From Micromonospora sp. MW-13 (lineage in GTDB: Bacteria > Actinomycetota > Actinomycetes > Mycobacteriales > Micromonosporaceae): a DNA stretch of 64,000 nucleotides. A model generated the notes under the pieces. The model did no database searches. It was not told the DNA's origin and worked only from the letters and a program-made list of their open reading frames with translations. Location: NCBI RefSeq assembly GCF_003434305.1, contig NZ_QKKX01000042.1, positions 1 through 64,000 of the forward strand, given 5' to 3'. This document shows, piece by piece, positions 36,331 to 44,170 of this stretch (its first letter is position 1; every line of letters starts with the position of its first letter). Made by a program: the position numbers and the translations under genes.

Positions 36331-36990
36331 TCAGGGTGCGGCCGGTCCGGGATCCCGGACCAGGACCCGCACGGCGCGGGCCGCGTCCACCGCGGCGACC
36401 AGCACCGCGTGCCGGGGCTCCGGCACGTCGAGCAGCCGGTCGGCGCGCAGCGCGGCCAGCGGGGCCAGCCGCCGGTCCGCCAGCACGGTGTCCACCGCCC
36501 GCCGGTCGCCCCCGCCGACCAGGGCGGTGAGCGTGGCCGCCGCGGGCAGCAGCAGCCGGACGGCCAGCTCGGCCGCGTCGCCCAGCGCCGCCCTCGCCTG
36601 GTTGTCGCGGCGGCGGGCGAACCGCTGCTGGGACCAGCCACCGGCGGCGGTGCGCCCCTGCACGTACCGGGTGTCGACCTTCGACACGACGAGGTCGCCG
36701 CCCTCGGCGATCCCGACCGCCACCGCGCCCTTGCGGGCGAGCAGCAGCCCGATCCGGCGCGGCGCGGCGACGGCGGTCACGAACCCGGCGAGGTCGACGA
36801 CCGGGGGTACGCCCGGCGGGCCGTGCAGCTCCGCGGTCGCCCCGTCCGGGGCCGCGAGCAGCAGGCCGTACTCCTGGGGGGTGGTGGTCGGCGGGCCGTG
36901 CCGGTCGGCGAAGCCCTCGACCCAGCGGGCGACGCGGGCCGGGTCGACCTCGACCCACCGGCCGCCCCCGGCTGCGGGTCGGCTGGTCAC
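36331..36990 (-). CDS. acVLRF1-type peptidyl-tRNA hydrolase (release factor-like)
   Basis: About 219 residues of the VLRF1 fold, related to eRF1 and to Vms1/ANKZF1. The key segment AAGGWSQQRFARRRDNQAR (near residue 115) holds the conserved Gly-x-Ser-Gln-Gln motif. Earlier elements are LLLAPDG-like and GIAEGGDLVVSKVDTRYVQ. By family it would cleave nascent chains from tRNA on stalled or split ribosomes. The GTG at 36990 is supported by a TACGGT -10 ending 6 nt upstream, i.e. a leaderless message. It lies 58 bp upstream of the XRE-TPR pair on the same strand. Confidence 0.82.
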   Translation of the reverse strand: MTSRPAAGGGRWVEVDPARVARWVEGFADRHGPPTTTPQEYGLLLAAPDGATAELHGPPGVPPVVDLAGFVTAVAAPRRIGLLLARKGAVAVGIAEGGDLVVSKVDTRYVQGRTAAGGWSQQRFARRRDNQARAALGDAAELAVRLLLPAAATLTALVGGGDRRAVDTVLADRRLAPLAALRADRLLDVPEPRHAVLVAAVDAARAVRVLVRDPGPAAP

Positions 36991-36996
36991 CGTTCG

Positions 36997-37002
36997 ACCG
37001 TA
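36997..37002 (-). promoter_or_regulatory. -10 element of the acVLRF1 gene
   Basis: TACGGT on the minus strand (TA---T pattern) with 6 bases to the GTG at 36990, the spacing seen for leaderless actinobacterial mRNAs. No clear -35 box. Confidence 0.45.
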
Positions 37003-37098
37003 CGGCACGACCGGGTCGCGCCGGGACCGGCCTTCGGTCCGATCGAGGCCCGCGACCGGTCGGGCGACAGCGGATCACTTCCCTGGTGCGAACCCCGG

Positions 37099-37725
37099 TC
37101 AGCGCACGAACAGCACGACGGCCGCGAGCGCACCGATGATCGCGCTGGAGACCAGGGCGGTCACCAGCCGGCCCCGGGGCCCGGTCAGCGCCCGGCCGAC
37201 CAGTGTCCCACCGCCGGCGATCAGCAGCTGCCAGCTCGCCGAGGCGAGGAACGCCCCGGCCACGAAGAGGGCGGCGGCCGGGCGGTCCGGGCCGGCGGCC
37301 TCGCCGCGGCCGAGCACTAGCGCCGCGAAGTAGACCACCGTCGCCGGGTTGAGCAGGGTCAGCGTCAGCACCCCGGCGAAGGCCCGCCCGGGGGTGCCGA
37401 GGCCCCGGCGTTCACCCGCGTCGGCGGACGGGGGGCGCGGGCGCAGCGCCCGCCACGCGGTGTGCCCGGCGAGGACGAACAGCACGGCCGCCGCCACCAG
37501 CCGCAGTGGCCCGGCGACCGGGGTCACCAGTTCGGCGACCGCCGCCCCGCCGAGCACGGCGACGGCGGCGTAGAGGCCGTCGGCGGTCGCCACGCCGAGC
37601 GCGGCGGCGGCGCCGACCCGGAACGACGTCCGCGCGCTGAGCCCCAGGATCAGCACGGCGATCGCGCCGACGGGCACGGCGACGCCGTAGCCGGCCACCA
37701 GGCCGGCCAGGAAGGCCCCGGTCAC
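37099..37725 (-). CDS. LysE-family amino-acid exporter
   Basis: About 208 residues, six predicted helices. The LysE/RhtB family start GLVAGYGVAVPVGAIAVLIL and LTLTLLNPATVVYFAALVL (near residue 120) are recognisable. Members export amino acids or similar solutes; the substrate is unknown. The start is uncertain: the GTG at 37725 gives the usual family length, whereas the reading frame upstream is open but Pro/Arg-rich. It is followed by acVLRF1 about 109 bp downstream on the same strand, with no obvious link. Confidence 0.8.
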   Translation of the reverse strand: MTGAFLAGLVAGYGVAVPVGAIAVLILGLSARTSFRVGAAAALGVATADGLYAAVAVLGGAAVAELVTPVAGPLRLVAAAVLFVLAGHTAWRALRPRPPSADAGERRGLGTPGRAFAGVLTLTLLNPATVVYFAALVLGRGEAAGPDRPAAALFVAGAFLASASWQLLIAGGGTLVGRALTGPRGRLVTALVSSAIIGALAAVVLFVR

Positions 37726-38084
37726 GACGTTCTGGAGCGGGCCGAGCCGGACCGGGGAACCACCCGCTGTCGCCCCGTGGCCACGGTCGCGGCAACAGGG
37801 GCGATGGGCATCCGGCACGTCTCGATCACGCGCCCATCCTGCCCCGCGGCCCCCTCCCCCACCACCGCTTTTCGGCCCCGCCTCCCGCCCGCTACGGACA
37901 GTGCGGCGGCGCGAAGGAGCGACCGGCGGACCACGCACCGGGGCAGGGGCAGGGGCGGTCGGGCCGGCCTGGGACCGAACTACGCAGCGGGGCCGCTTCG
38001 GCCGGCGGCGGGGCGGGAGACACGTCGAGCGCGTCGCCCCGGTGCGGGGCGACGCGCTCGACGGTTGCCGGCGCGGGGCCGGTG
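37726..38084. other. Gap between lysE and sufT
   Basis: 359 bp of GC-rich sequence. The only structure I can support is the long terminator hairpin at 38023-38063. Short open frames exist, but none has a ribosome site or a recognisable product. Confidence 0.5.
38023..38063 (-). terminator. Terminator of the suf operon
   Basis: A perfect 18-bp stem (38023-38040 with 38046-38063) with a GGTGC loop, 22 bp after the sufT stop. It is one of the strongest hairpins in the window and marks the end of the suf operon. Confidence 0.8.
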
Positions 38085-38525
38085 TCAGACGTTGAAGCCG
38101 AGGGAACGGAGCTGGTCGCGCCCCTCGTCGGTGATCTTGTCGGGGCCCCACGGGGGCAGCCAGACCCAGTTGATCCGGATGTCGTCGACCAGTCCCCCGC
38201 CGGGGCCGGTGGTCAGCGCCTGCCGGGCCTGGTCCTCGATGACGTCGGTCAGCGGGCAGGCCGCCGACGTCAGCGTCATGTCCAGGGTGGCGACGTTGTC
38301 GTCGCCGACGTGGACGCCGTACACCAGGCCGAGGTCGACCACGTTGATGCCCAGCTCCGGGTCGACGACGTCCTTCATCGCCTCCTCGACGTCGGCGACG
38401 GCGGCCTTGCCACCGGCCGCCGCGCCGGTGGCCGCCGACGTGGCCGTGTCCTCGGTGGCCGGAGCCGAACCGTCGGTCGCCACGGCGCCGGTGCCCGGCG
38501 TGCTGGCGGTTTCCTCGCTGCTCAT
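38085..38525 (-). CDS. sufT: Fe-S assembly factor SufT (DUF59/MIP18 family)
   Basis: 146 residues. A Thr/Ala/Gly-rich N-terminal stretch of about 45 residues precedes the DUF59 domain: VEEAMKDVVDPELGINVVDLGLVYGV, then TSAACPLTDVIEDQ with the family Cys. It helps mature Fe-S proteins downstream of the SUF scaffold. It is the last gene of the suf operon, 76 bp after sufU. Its start codon and GAGGGG ribosome site lie inside a 10-bp inverted repeat, so translation may be held back by mRNA structure. Confidence 0.92.
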   Translation of the reverse strand: MSSEETASTPGTGAVATDGSAPATEDTATSAATGAAAGGKAAVADVEEAMKDVVDPELGINVVDLGLVYGVHVGDDNVATLDMTLTSAACPLTDVIEDQARQALTTGPGGGLVDDIRINWVWLPPWGPDKITDEGRDQLRSLGFNV

Positions 38526-38560
38526 GCCGTCCCCTCGCTTCGCTCGGCACCGGCATGAGC
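38520..38560 (-). promoter_or_regulatory. Hairpin masking the sufT start
   Basis: GCTCATGCCG (38520-38529) and CGGCATGAGC (38551-38560) are a perfect 10-bp inverted repeat with a 21-nt loop. On the mRNA one arm contains the sufT ATG and the loop contains GAGGGG, so the start would be buried in the folded state. Confidence 0.55.
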
Positions 38561-38584
38561 TGTGCCGGCGCTGTGCCGATGATC

Positions 38585-38604
38585 CGCTCGCTGACGCTCG
38601 CTCA
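38585..38604 (-). repeat. AGCGAGC-type repeat at the sufU stop
   Basis: On the minus strand TGAGCGAGCGTCAGCGAGCG begins with the sufU stop codon. A close relative begins with the zwf stop at 55616, and a third, more diverged copy lies at 38530-38550. These look like a short dispersed repeat. Confidence 0.6.
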
Positions 38605-39075
38605 TGCCTTCACCTCCGGGCTCGCGCCCACCCCGGCGCGTGCCGCGGCGTCCTTGAACGCCATCCACGGCAGCAACGCGCACTTGACCCGGGCGGGGTA
38701 GCGCGCGACACCCGCGAACGCCACCCCGTCACCGAGCACGTCCTCGTCCGGCGTGACCTGGCCACGACCGGACATCAACTCGACGAACGCCTCGTGCACC
38801 GCGAACGCCTCACCCGCGCCCCGACCGCGCAGCAGCTCGTGCAGCACGCTCGCCGACGCCTGGCTGATCGAGCAGCCCATGCCGTCGTACGAGATGTCGT
38901 GCAGCACTTCGCCGTCGGTGGCGACCCGGACGGTCACCTCGTCGCCGCAGGTCGGGTTGACGTGGTGCGCCTCGGCGACCTGGTCGGCCGGGTCGTCGGC
39001 GTCGCGCAGGCCACGGCCGTGCGGGTGCTTGTAGTGGTCCAGGATGATCTCCTGGTAGAGCTGGTCGAGCTGCAT
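38602..39075 (-). CDS. sufU: Fe-S cluster scaffold/sulfur-transfer protein SufU
   Basis: 157 residues. The three Zn/sulfur Cys are in NPTCGDEV (about 40), MGCSISQAS (about 66) and VKCALLPW (about 130). By family SufU is a Zn-bound acceptor that takes persulfide from SufS and passes it to the SufBCD scaffold. Its ATG overlaps the sufS stop in TGATG, so translation is coupled. The Asp near the first Cys (CGDEV) is the usual fourth Zn ligand. Confidence 0.95.
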   Translation of the reverse strand: MQLDQLYQEIILDHYKHPHGRGLRDADDPADQVAEAHHVNPTCGDEVTVRVATDGEVLHDISYDGMGCSISQASASVLHELLRGRGAGEAFAVHEAFVELMSGRGQVTPDEDVLGDGVAFAGVARYPARVKCALLPWMAFKDAAARAGVGASPEVKA

Positions 39076-40379
39076 CAGTCGAACACCTTCCGCGCCTGCT
39101 CCAGACCACCCACCAGGGCGTCGATCTCCTCGGTGGTGGTGTACAGGTAGAACGAGGCCCGCGTCATGGCCGGCACGCCGAACCGGGTGCACACCGGCTT
39201 GGCGCAGTGGTGGCCGACGCGCACCTGGACGCCGAGCGAGTCGAGCACCTGACCCACGTCGTGCGGGTGGATGTCGCCGAGCGCGAACGAGATCGTCCCG
39301 CCCCGGCCCACCGGCACGGTCGGCCCGAAGATCCGCAGGCCGGGCACGGTGGCGAGGGCGTCCAGCGCGTACGCCGTCAGCTCCTTCTCGTGCCACTGGA
39401 TGGCCCGCATGCCGATCCCGGCGAGGTAGTCCACGGCCGCGCCGAGCGCCACGGCCTCGGCGATCGGCGGGGTGCCGGCCTCGAACCGGGCCGGCGGGGC
39501 GGCGAACGTCGACCGGGCCATGGTGACCGTCTCGATCATCGAGCCGCCGCCGAGCACCGGCGGCATGGCCGCGAGCAGCTCGCCCCGGCCCCAGAGCACG
39601 CCGATGCCGGTGGGGCCGCACATCTTGTGCCCGGTGAAGACGATGAAGTCGGCGTCGAGGTCGACCACGTCGATCGGCAGGTGCGGCACCGACTGCGAGC
39701 AGTCGAGCAGCAGCAGCGCCCCCACCTCGCGGACCCGATCGGCGATCCGGGCGGTGGCGTTGACGGTGCCGAGGATGTTCGACATGTGCACCAGCGAGAC
39801 GATCTTCGTCCGCTCGGTGACCAGGTCGTCCAGCCCTGACTCGTCGAGCCGGCCGGTGTCGGTGACCGGGAACCAGCGCAGGGTCGCGCCGGTACGCTCG
39901 GCCAGCAGCTGCCACGGGACGATGTTCGAGTGGTGCTCCATCTCGGAGATCACGATCTCGTCGCCGGGGCCGAGCCGGAAGCGCTCGTCGGCGTCGGGCC
40001 GCAGCGAGGCGTTGGAGAACGCGTACGCCACGATGTTGATCGCCTCGGTGGAGTTCTTGGTGAACACCACCTCGTCCGCGCTCGGCGCGTTGACGAACGC
40101 GGCGATCTTCGCCCGCGCGCCCTCGTACGCCTCGGTCGCCTCGGTGCCCAGCGTGTGCACCGAGCGCGACACGTTGGCGTTGTGCCTCGCGTAGTGCTCG
40201 GTGAGCACGTCGAGCACCTGGCGCGGCTTGTGCGAGGTGTTCGCGCTGTCGAGATAGACCAGCGGGTGCCCGTTGACCTCCCGGTCGAGGATCGGGAAGT
40301 CCGCGCGCACCGCCGCCACGTCGAAGCGCGGCACGTCGTCGAACTGCGGCATCCCCTCGGGGATCGTGATGGTGGTCAT
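39075..40379 (-). CDS. sufS: Cysteine desulfurase SufS
   Basis: 434-residue PLP enzyme that takes sulfur from Cys as a persulfide for Fe-S assembly. The PLP Lys is in FTGHKMCGPTG (about 240) and the catalytic Cys in RVGHHCAKPVC (about 378). Typical conserved segments are LDSANTSHKP and SEMEHHSN. The first 25 residues form a short extension before the core. It sits between sufC (20 bp upstream) and sufU (1-bp overlap). Confidence 0.97.
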   Translation of the reverse strand: MTTITIPEGMPQFDDVPRFDVAAVRADFPILDREVNGHPLVYLDSANTSHKPRQVLDVLTEHYARHNANVSRSVHTLGTEATEAYEGARAKIAAFVNAPSADEVVFTKNSTEAINIVAYAFSNASLRPDADERFRLGPGDEIVISEMEHHSNIVPWQLLAERTGATLRWFPVTDTGRLDESGLDDLVTERTKIVSLVHMSNILGTVNATARIADRVREVGALLLLDCSQSVPHLPIDVVDLDADFIVFTGHKMCGPTGIGVLWGRGELLAAMPPVLGGGSMIETVTMARSTFAAPPARFEAGTPPIAEAVALGAAVDYLAGIGMRAIQWHEKELTAYALDALATVPGLRIFGPTVPVGRGGTISFALGDIHPHDVGQVLDSLGVQVRVGHHCAKPVCTRFGVPAMTRASFYLYTTTEEIDALVGGLEQARKVFD

Positions 40380-40399
40380 CTGCGTGACCGGCCCCTTCC

Positions 40400-41173
40400 T
40401 CAGGCCCGCGCCGAGCCGGCCCCGGCGGCGTACCGCTCGTAGCCCTCGTCCTCGAGCTTGTCGGCCAGCTCCGGGCCGCCCTGCTCGACGATCCGGCCGG
40501 CGACGAACACGTGCACGAAGTCCGGCTTGATGTAGCGCAGGATGCGCGTGTAGTGGGTGATCAGCAGCAGGCCCGTGTCGCCGTTGTCGCGGACCCGGTT
40601 CACGCCCTCGCTGACCACCCGCAGCGCATCGACGTCGAGGCCGGAGTCGGTCTCGTCGAGGATCGCGATCTTCGGCTTGAGCAGTTCGAGCTGCACGATC
40701 TCGTGCCGCTTCTTCTCGCCACCGGAGAAGCCCTCGTTGACGTTGCGCTGGGCGAACGCCGGGTCCATCTGGAGGCGCTCCATCGCGCCGCGCAGCTCGC
40801 CGCCCCAGGTGCGCAGCTTCGGCGCCTCCCCGTCGATCGCGGTCTTGGCGGTACGCAGGAAGTTGGCCACCGAGACGCCGGGGACCTCGACCGGGTACTG
40901 CATGGCCAGGAACAGCCCGGCGCGGGCCCGCTCGTCGACGGACATGGCGAGCACGTCGGAGCCGTCCAGGGTCACCGAGCCGCCGGTGATCTCGTACTTC
41001 GGGTGGCCGGCGATGGAGTACGCCAGGGTGGACTTGCCGGAGCCGTTCGGGCCCATGATGGCGTGCGTCTCACCCGAGCGCACGGTCAGGTCGACGCCGG
41101 CCAGGATCGGCTTGAGCTCACCCTCGGGCAGCTTGACCGACACCTTCAGGTCGCGGATCTCCAGGGTGCTCAT
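40400..41173 (-). CDS. sufC: Fe-S assembly ATPase SufC
   Basis: 257-residue ABC-type ATPase: Walker A MGPNGSGKST (about 40), Q-loop AMQYPVEVPG, signature FSGGEKKR (about 150) and Walker B IAILDETDSGLD. Unlike transporters it works as a soluble subunit of the SufBC2D scaffold, where ATP hydrolysis drives cluster assembly. Its ATG overlaps the Rieske stop in TAATG, so the genes are translationally coupled. The length is normal. Confidence 0.97.
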   Translation of the reverse strand: MSTLEIRDLKVSVKLPEGELKPILAGVDLTVRSGETHAIMGPNGSGKSTLAYSIAGHPKYEITGGSVTLDGSDVLAMSVDERARAGLFLAMQYPVEVPGVSVANFLRTAKTAIDGEAPKLRTWGGELRGAMERLQMDPAFAQRNVNEGFSGGEKKRHEIVQLELLKPKIAILDETDSGLDVDALRVVSEGVNRVRDNGDTGLLLITHYTRILRYIKPDFVHVFVAGRIVEQGGPELADKLEDEGYERYAAGAGSARA

Positions 41174-41499
41174 TATCGGGTCACTCCATTGCTCGGCGTC
41201 AGACTGACGTAGATGTCGCCGTCGCGGACTTCGACGGGGTAGACGGGTACGGGTTCGGTGGCGGGCAGCCCGGTCGGCTCACCGGTACGCAGGTCGAAAC
41301 GGGAGCCGTGCAGCCAGCATTCCAGCGTGCAGCCCTCGACCTCGCCCTCGGAGAGGGCGACCGCGGCGTGCGAGCACTCGTCGTGCACGGCGTAGAACTG
41401 GTCGTCCTCACCGTGCACGAGGGCGATCTGCGTGCCGTCGACGTCGGCGCTGATCACCGTGCCCTTCGGCACGTCCTCGATGGCACAGATCCGGATCAT
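41173..41499 (-). CDS. Rieske [2Fe-2S] ferredoxin-like protein in the suf operon
   Basis: 108 residues with the Rieske cluster motif C-x-H near residue 43 (DECSHAAV) and C-x2-H near 61 (LECWLHGSRFD). It resembles the small ferredoxins of Rieske non-haem dioxygenases, and the same gene occurs between sufD and sufC in other actinomycetes. It may carry electrons for cluster assembly, although a direct role is not proven. It is linked by 1-bp overlaps to both neighbours, so it is a genuine part of the operon. Confidence 0.93.
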   Translation of the reverse strand: MIRICAIEDVPKGTVISADVDGTQIALVHGEDDQFYAVHDECSHAAVALSEGEVEGCTLECWLHGSRFDLRTGEPTGLPATEPVPVYPVEVRDGDIYVSLTPSNGVTR

Positions 41500-42641
41500 C
41501 AGGCCCCCGCCCTGGCCAGCCGGGCCTCGATCGCGTCGCCGAGCCGCTCGCGCAGTTCCTCGACCGGGATCTTGTTGATCAGCTCGGCGAAGAAGCCGCG
41601 GACCACCAGTCGGCGGGCCTCGCCCTCCGGGATGCCCCGGGCCATCAGGTAGAAAAGCTGCTCGTCGTCGAAGCGGCCGGTCGCGCTGGCGTGCCCGGCA
41701 CCGGCGATCTCGCCGGTCTCGATCTCCAGGTTCGGCACGGAGTCGGCGCGGGCGCCGTCGCTGAGCAGCAGGTTCCGGTTGATCTCGTACGTGTCGGTGC
41801 CGGTCGCCTCGGCCCGGATCAGCACGTCACCCACCCAGACCGTGTGCGCGTCCGCGCCCTGCAACGCGCCCCGGTAGCCGACGTAGCTGCGGCAGTCGGG
41901 CACGTTGTGGTCGACGAGCTGGCGGTGTTCCAGGTGCTGGCCGCCGTCGGCGAAGTAGACGCCGTACAGCTCGGCCTCGCCGCCCCGGCCGGTGTACTCC
42001 ACCGAGGTGTACTGCCGGACCAGGTCGCCACCCAGGCTGACCTGGATGTGCACCACCTTGGCGTCCCGGCCGAGCTTCACCCGCAGGTGCTGGGCCTGCA
42101 CCGCGTCGGCGGCCCAGTCGGCCACGGTGACCAGGGTCAGCTTCGCCCCGTCGGCCACCGACACCTCGACGTTGTCGGCCAGTGTCGCCGAGCCGACGTG
42201 CTCCAGCACCAGGGTCACCTCGGCGAACCGGCCCACGTCGACGACGGTGTGCCCGAACGCCAGAGCCTCGGCGCCGGCGCCGAGGACCCGCAGGCTCACC
42301 GGCGCGCCGACCACCGCGTCGCGGGCGACCTCGACCAGCAGCGCATCGCCGGCCCCGCCGTACGCCAGGGCGCTGACCCGGTCGACCGGGGTGAGCACGC
42401 TGCCCACCCGGGGATCGTCCCTGGTGATCCGGGAGACGGTGACGCCGGAGGGCAGGTCACCGTACTCGTGCCGGACCGTGCCGGTCGCGGCCTGGGCCCC
42501 GCCGACCAGCCCACGCAGCCGCTTGAGCGGGGTGAAGCGCCACTCCTCCTCCAGGCCGGTGAGGGCCGGGAAGTCGGCGACGTCGTACGAGCGGAGCGCC
42601 TGCGACTTGGTGCTGGGCGGCGCGGAAGCCTGGATAGTCAT
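41499..42641 (-). CDS. sufD: Fe-S scaffold subunit SufD
   Basis: 380 residues. The C-terminal beta-helix core typical of SufB/SufD is visible from about residue 110, ending in FDDEQLFYLMARGIPEGEARRLVVRGF, the pattern also found in SufB. SufD binds SufC and forms the scaffold with SufB and SufC. An ATG at 42641 with AAGGAAGAG close upstream gives the start. A 98-bp gap separates it from sufB. Confidence 0.95.
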   Translation of the reverse strand: MTIQASAPPSTKSQALRSYDVADFPALTGLEEEWRFTPLKRLRGLVGGAQAATGTVRHEYGDLPSGVTVSRITRDDPRVGSVLTPVDRVSALAYGGAGDALLVEVARDAVVGAPVSLRVLGAGAEALAFGHTVVDVGRFAEVTLVLEHVGSATLADNVEVSVADGAKLTLVTVADWAADAVQAQHLRVKLGRDAKVVHIQVSLGGDLVRQYTSVEYTGRGGEAELYGVYFADGGQHLEHRQLVDHNVPDCRSYVGYRGALQGADAHTVWVGDVLIRAEATGTDTYEINRNLLLSDGARADSVPNLEIETGEIAGAGHASATGRFDDEQLFYLMARGIPEGEARRLVVRGFFAELINKIPVEELRERLGDAIEARLARAGA

Positions 42642-42739
42642 CTCTTCCTTGGTCTGTTCTGCGACGACGGTGTCATTGATCGGAGGGCGGGCCGGGGTTC
42701 GCGCGGCCCGGCCCGACGGGTCCGGGTTCGCGGTCGGGG

Positions 42740-44170
42740 TCAGCCGACCGCGCCCTCCATCTGGAGCTCGATCAGGCGGTTCAGCTCCAGGGCGTACTCC
42801 ATCGGGAGCTCCTTGGCGACCGGCTCGATGAAGCCGCGCACGATCATCGCCATCGCCTCGTCCTCGCTCAGCCCCCGGCTCATCAGGTAGAAGAGCTGGT
42901 CATCGCTGATCTTGGAAACGGTCGCCTCGTGCCCCATCGACACGTCGTCCTCGCGGATGTCGACGTACGGGTAGGTGTCCGACCGGGAGATGGTGTCGAC
43001 CAGCAGCGCGTCGCACTTGACGGTGCTGCGGCTGTGGTGCGAGCCCTCCAGCACCTGCACCAGGCCCCGGTACGAGGTCCGGCCGCCGCCCCGGGCGATC
43101 GACTTCGACACGATGGTGGAGGAGGTGTGCGGCGCGGCGTGCACCATCTTGGCGCCGGCGTCCTGGTGCTGGCCCTCGCCGGCCATCGCCACCGAGAGCA
43201 CCTCGCCCTTGGCGTGCTCGCCGGTCATGTAGACCGCCGGGTACTTCATGGTGACCTTGGAGCCGATGTTGCCGTCGACCCACTCCATGGTCGCGCCCTC
43301 GTGGCACACGGCCCGCTTGGTGACCAGGTTGTAGACGTTGTTCGACCAGTTCTGGATGGTGGTGTAGCGGCACCGGGCGTTCTTCTTGACGATGATCTCC
43401 ACGACCGCGCTGTGCAGCGAGTCGGAGGAGTACAGCGGCGCGGTGCAGCCCTCGACGTAGTGCACGTACGCGCCCTCGTCGACGATGATCAGGGTCCGCT
43501 CGAACTGGCCCATGTTCTCGGTGTTGATCCGGAAGTACGCCTGGAGCGGGATCTCCACGTGCACGCCCTTCGGCACGTAGATGAACGAGCCGCCGGACCA
43601 CACGGAGGTGTTCAGCGCGGCGAACTTGTTGTCGCCGACCGGGATCACCGTGCCGAAGTACTCCTTGAAGATGTCCTCGTGCTCGCGCAGCGCGGTGTCC
43701 GTGTCCAGGAAGACGACGCCCTGTTCCTCAAGGTCCTCGCGGATCTTGTGGTAGACGACCTCGGACTCGTACTGCGCCGCGACACCGGCGACCAGCCGCT
43801 GCTTCTCCGCCTCGGGGATGCCCAGCCGGTCGTAGGTGTTCTTGATGTCCTCGGGCAGGTCCTCCCAGCTCGCGGCCTGCTTCTCGGTGGACCGGACGAA
43901 GTACTTGATGTTGTCGAAGTCGATCCCGGTAAGGTCCGCGCCCCAGGCCGGCATCGGCTTGCGGCCGAACAGCCGCAGGCCCTTCAGCCGCAGGTCGAGC
44001 ATCCAGGCCGGCTCGTTCTTCTTCGCCGAGATGTCCCGCACCACCGCCTCGTTGAGGCCGCGCTGGGCGGTGGCCCCGGCAACGTCGGGGTCGGCCCAGC
44101 CGTACTCGTAGCGACCGAGGGCGGCGAGCTGCTCCTCCTGGGTCAGGGGCTGGACGATCTGCTCGGTCAT
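42740..44170 (-). CDS. sufB: Fe-S scaffold subunit SufB
   Basis: 476 residues, the most conserved SUF subunit. Landmarks are PEAEKQRLVAGVAAQYESEVVY, YVEGCTAPLYSSDSLHSAVVEI (the cluster-assembly region) and SDDQLFYLMSRGLSEDEAMAM near the end. SufB carries the nascent cluster in the SufBC2D complex. Its start overlaps the sufR stop in ATGA, so repressor and first structural gene are co-translated. No intein is present at the usual sites. Confidence 0.97.
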   Translation of the reverse strand: MTEQIVQPLTQEEQLAALGRYEYGWADPDVAGATAQRGLNEAVVRDISAKKNEPAWMLDLRLKGLRLFGRKPMPAWGADLTGIDFDNIKYFVRSTEKQAASWEDLPEDIKNTYDRLGIPEAEKQRLVAGVAAQYESEVVYHKIREDLEEQGVVFLDTDTALREHEDIFKEYFGTVIPVGDNKFAALNTSVWSGGSFIYVPKGVHVEIPLQAYFRINTENMGQFERTLIIVDEGAYVHYVEGCTAPLYSSDSLHSAVVEIIVKKNARCRYTTIQNWSNNVYNLVTKRAVCHEGATMEWVDGNIGSKVTMKYPAVYMTGEHAKGEVLSVAMAGEGQHQDAGAKMVHAAPHTSSTIVSKSIARGGGRTSYRGLVQVLEGSHHSRSTVKCDALLVDTISRSDTYPYVDIREDDVSMGHEATVSKISDDQLFYLMSRGLSEDEAMAMIVRGFIEPVAKELPMEYALELNRLIELQMEGAVG

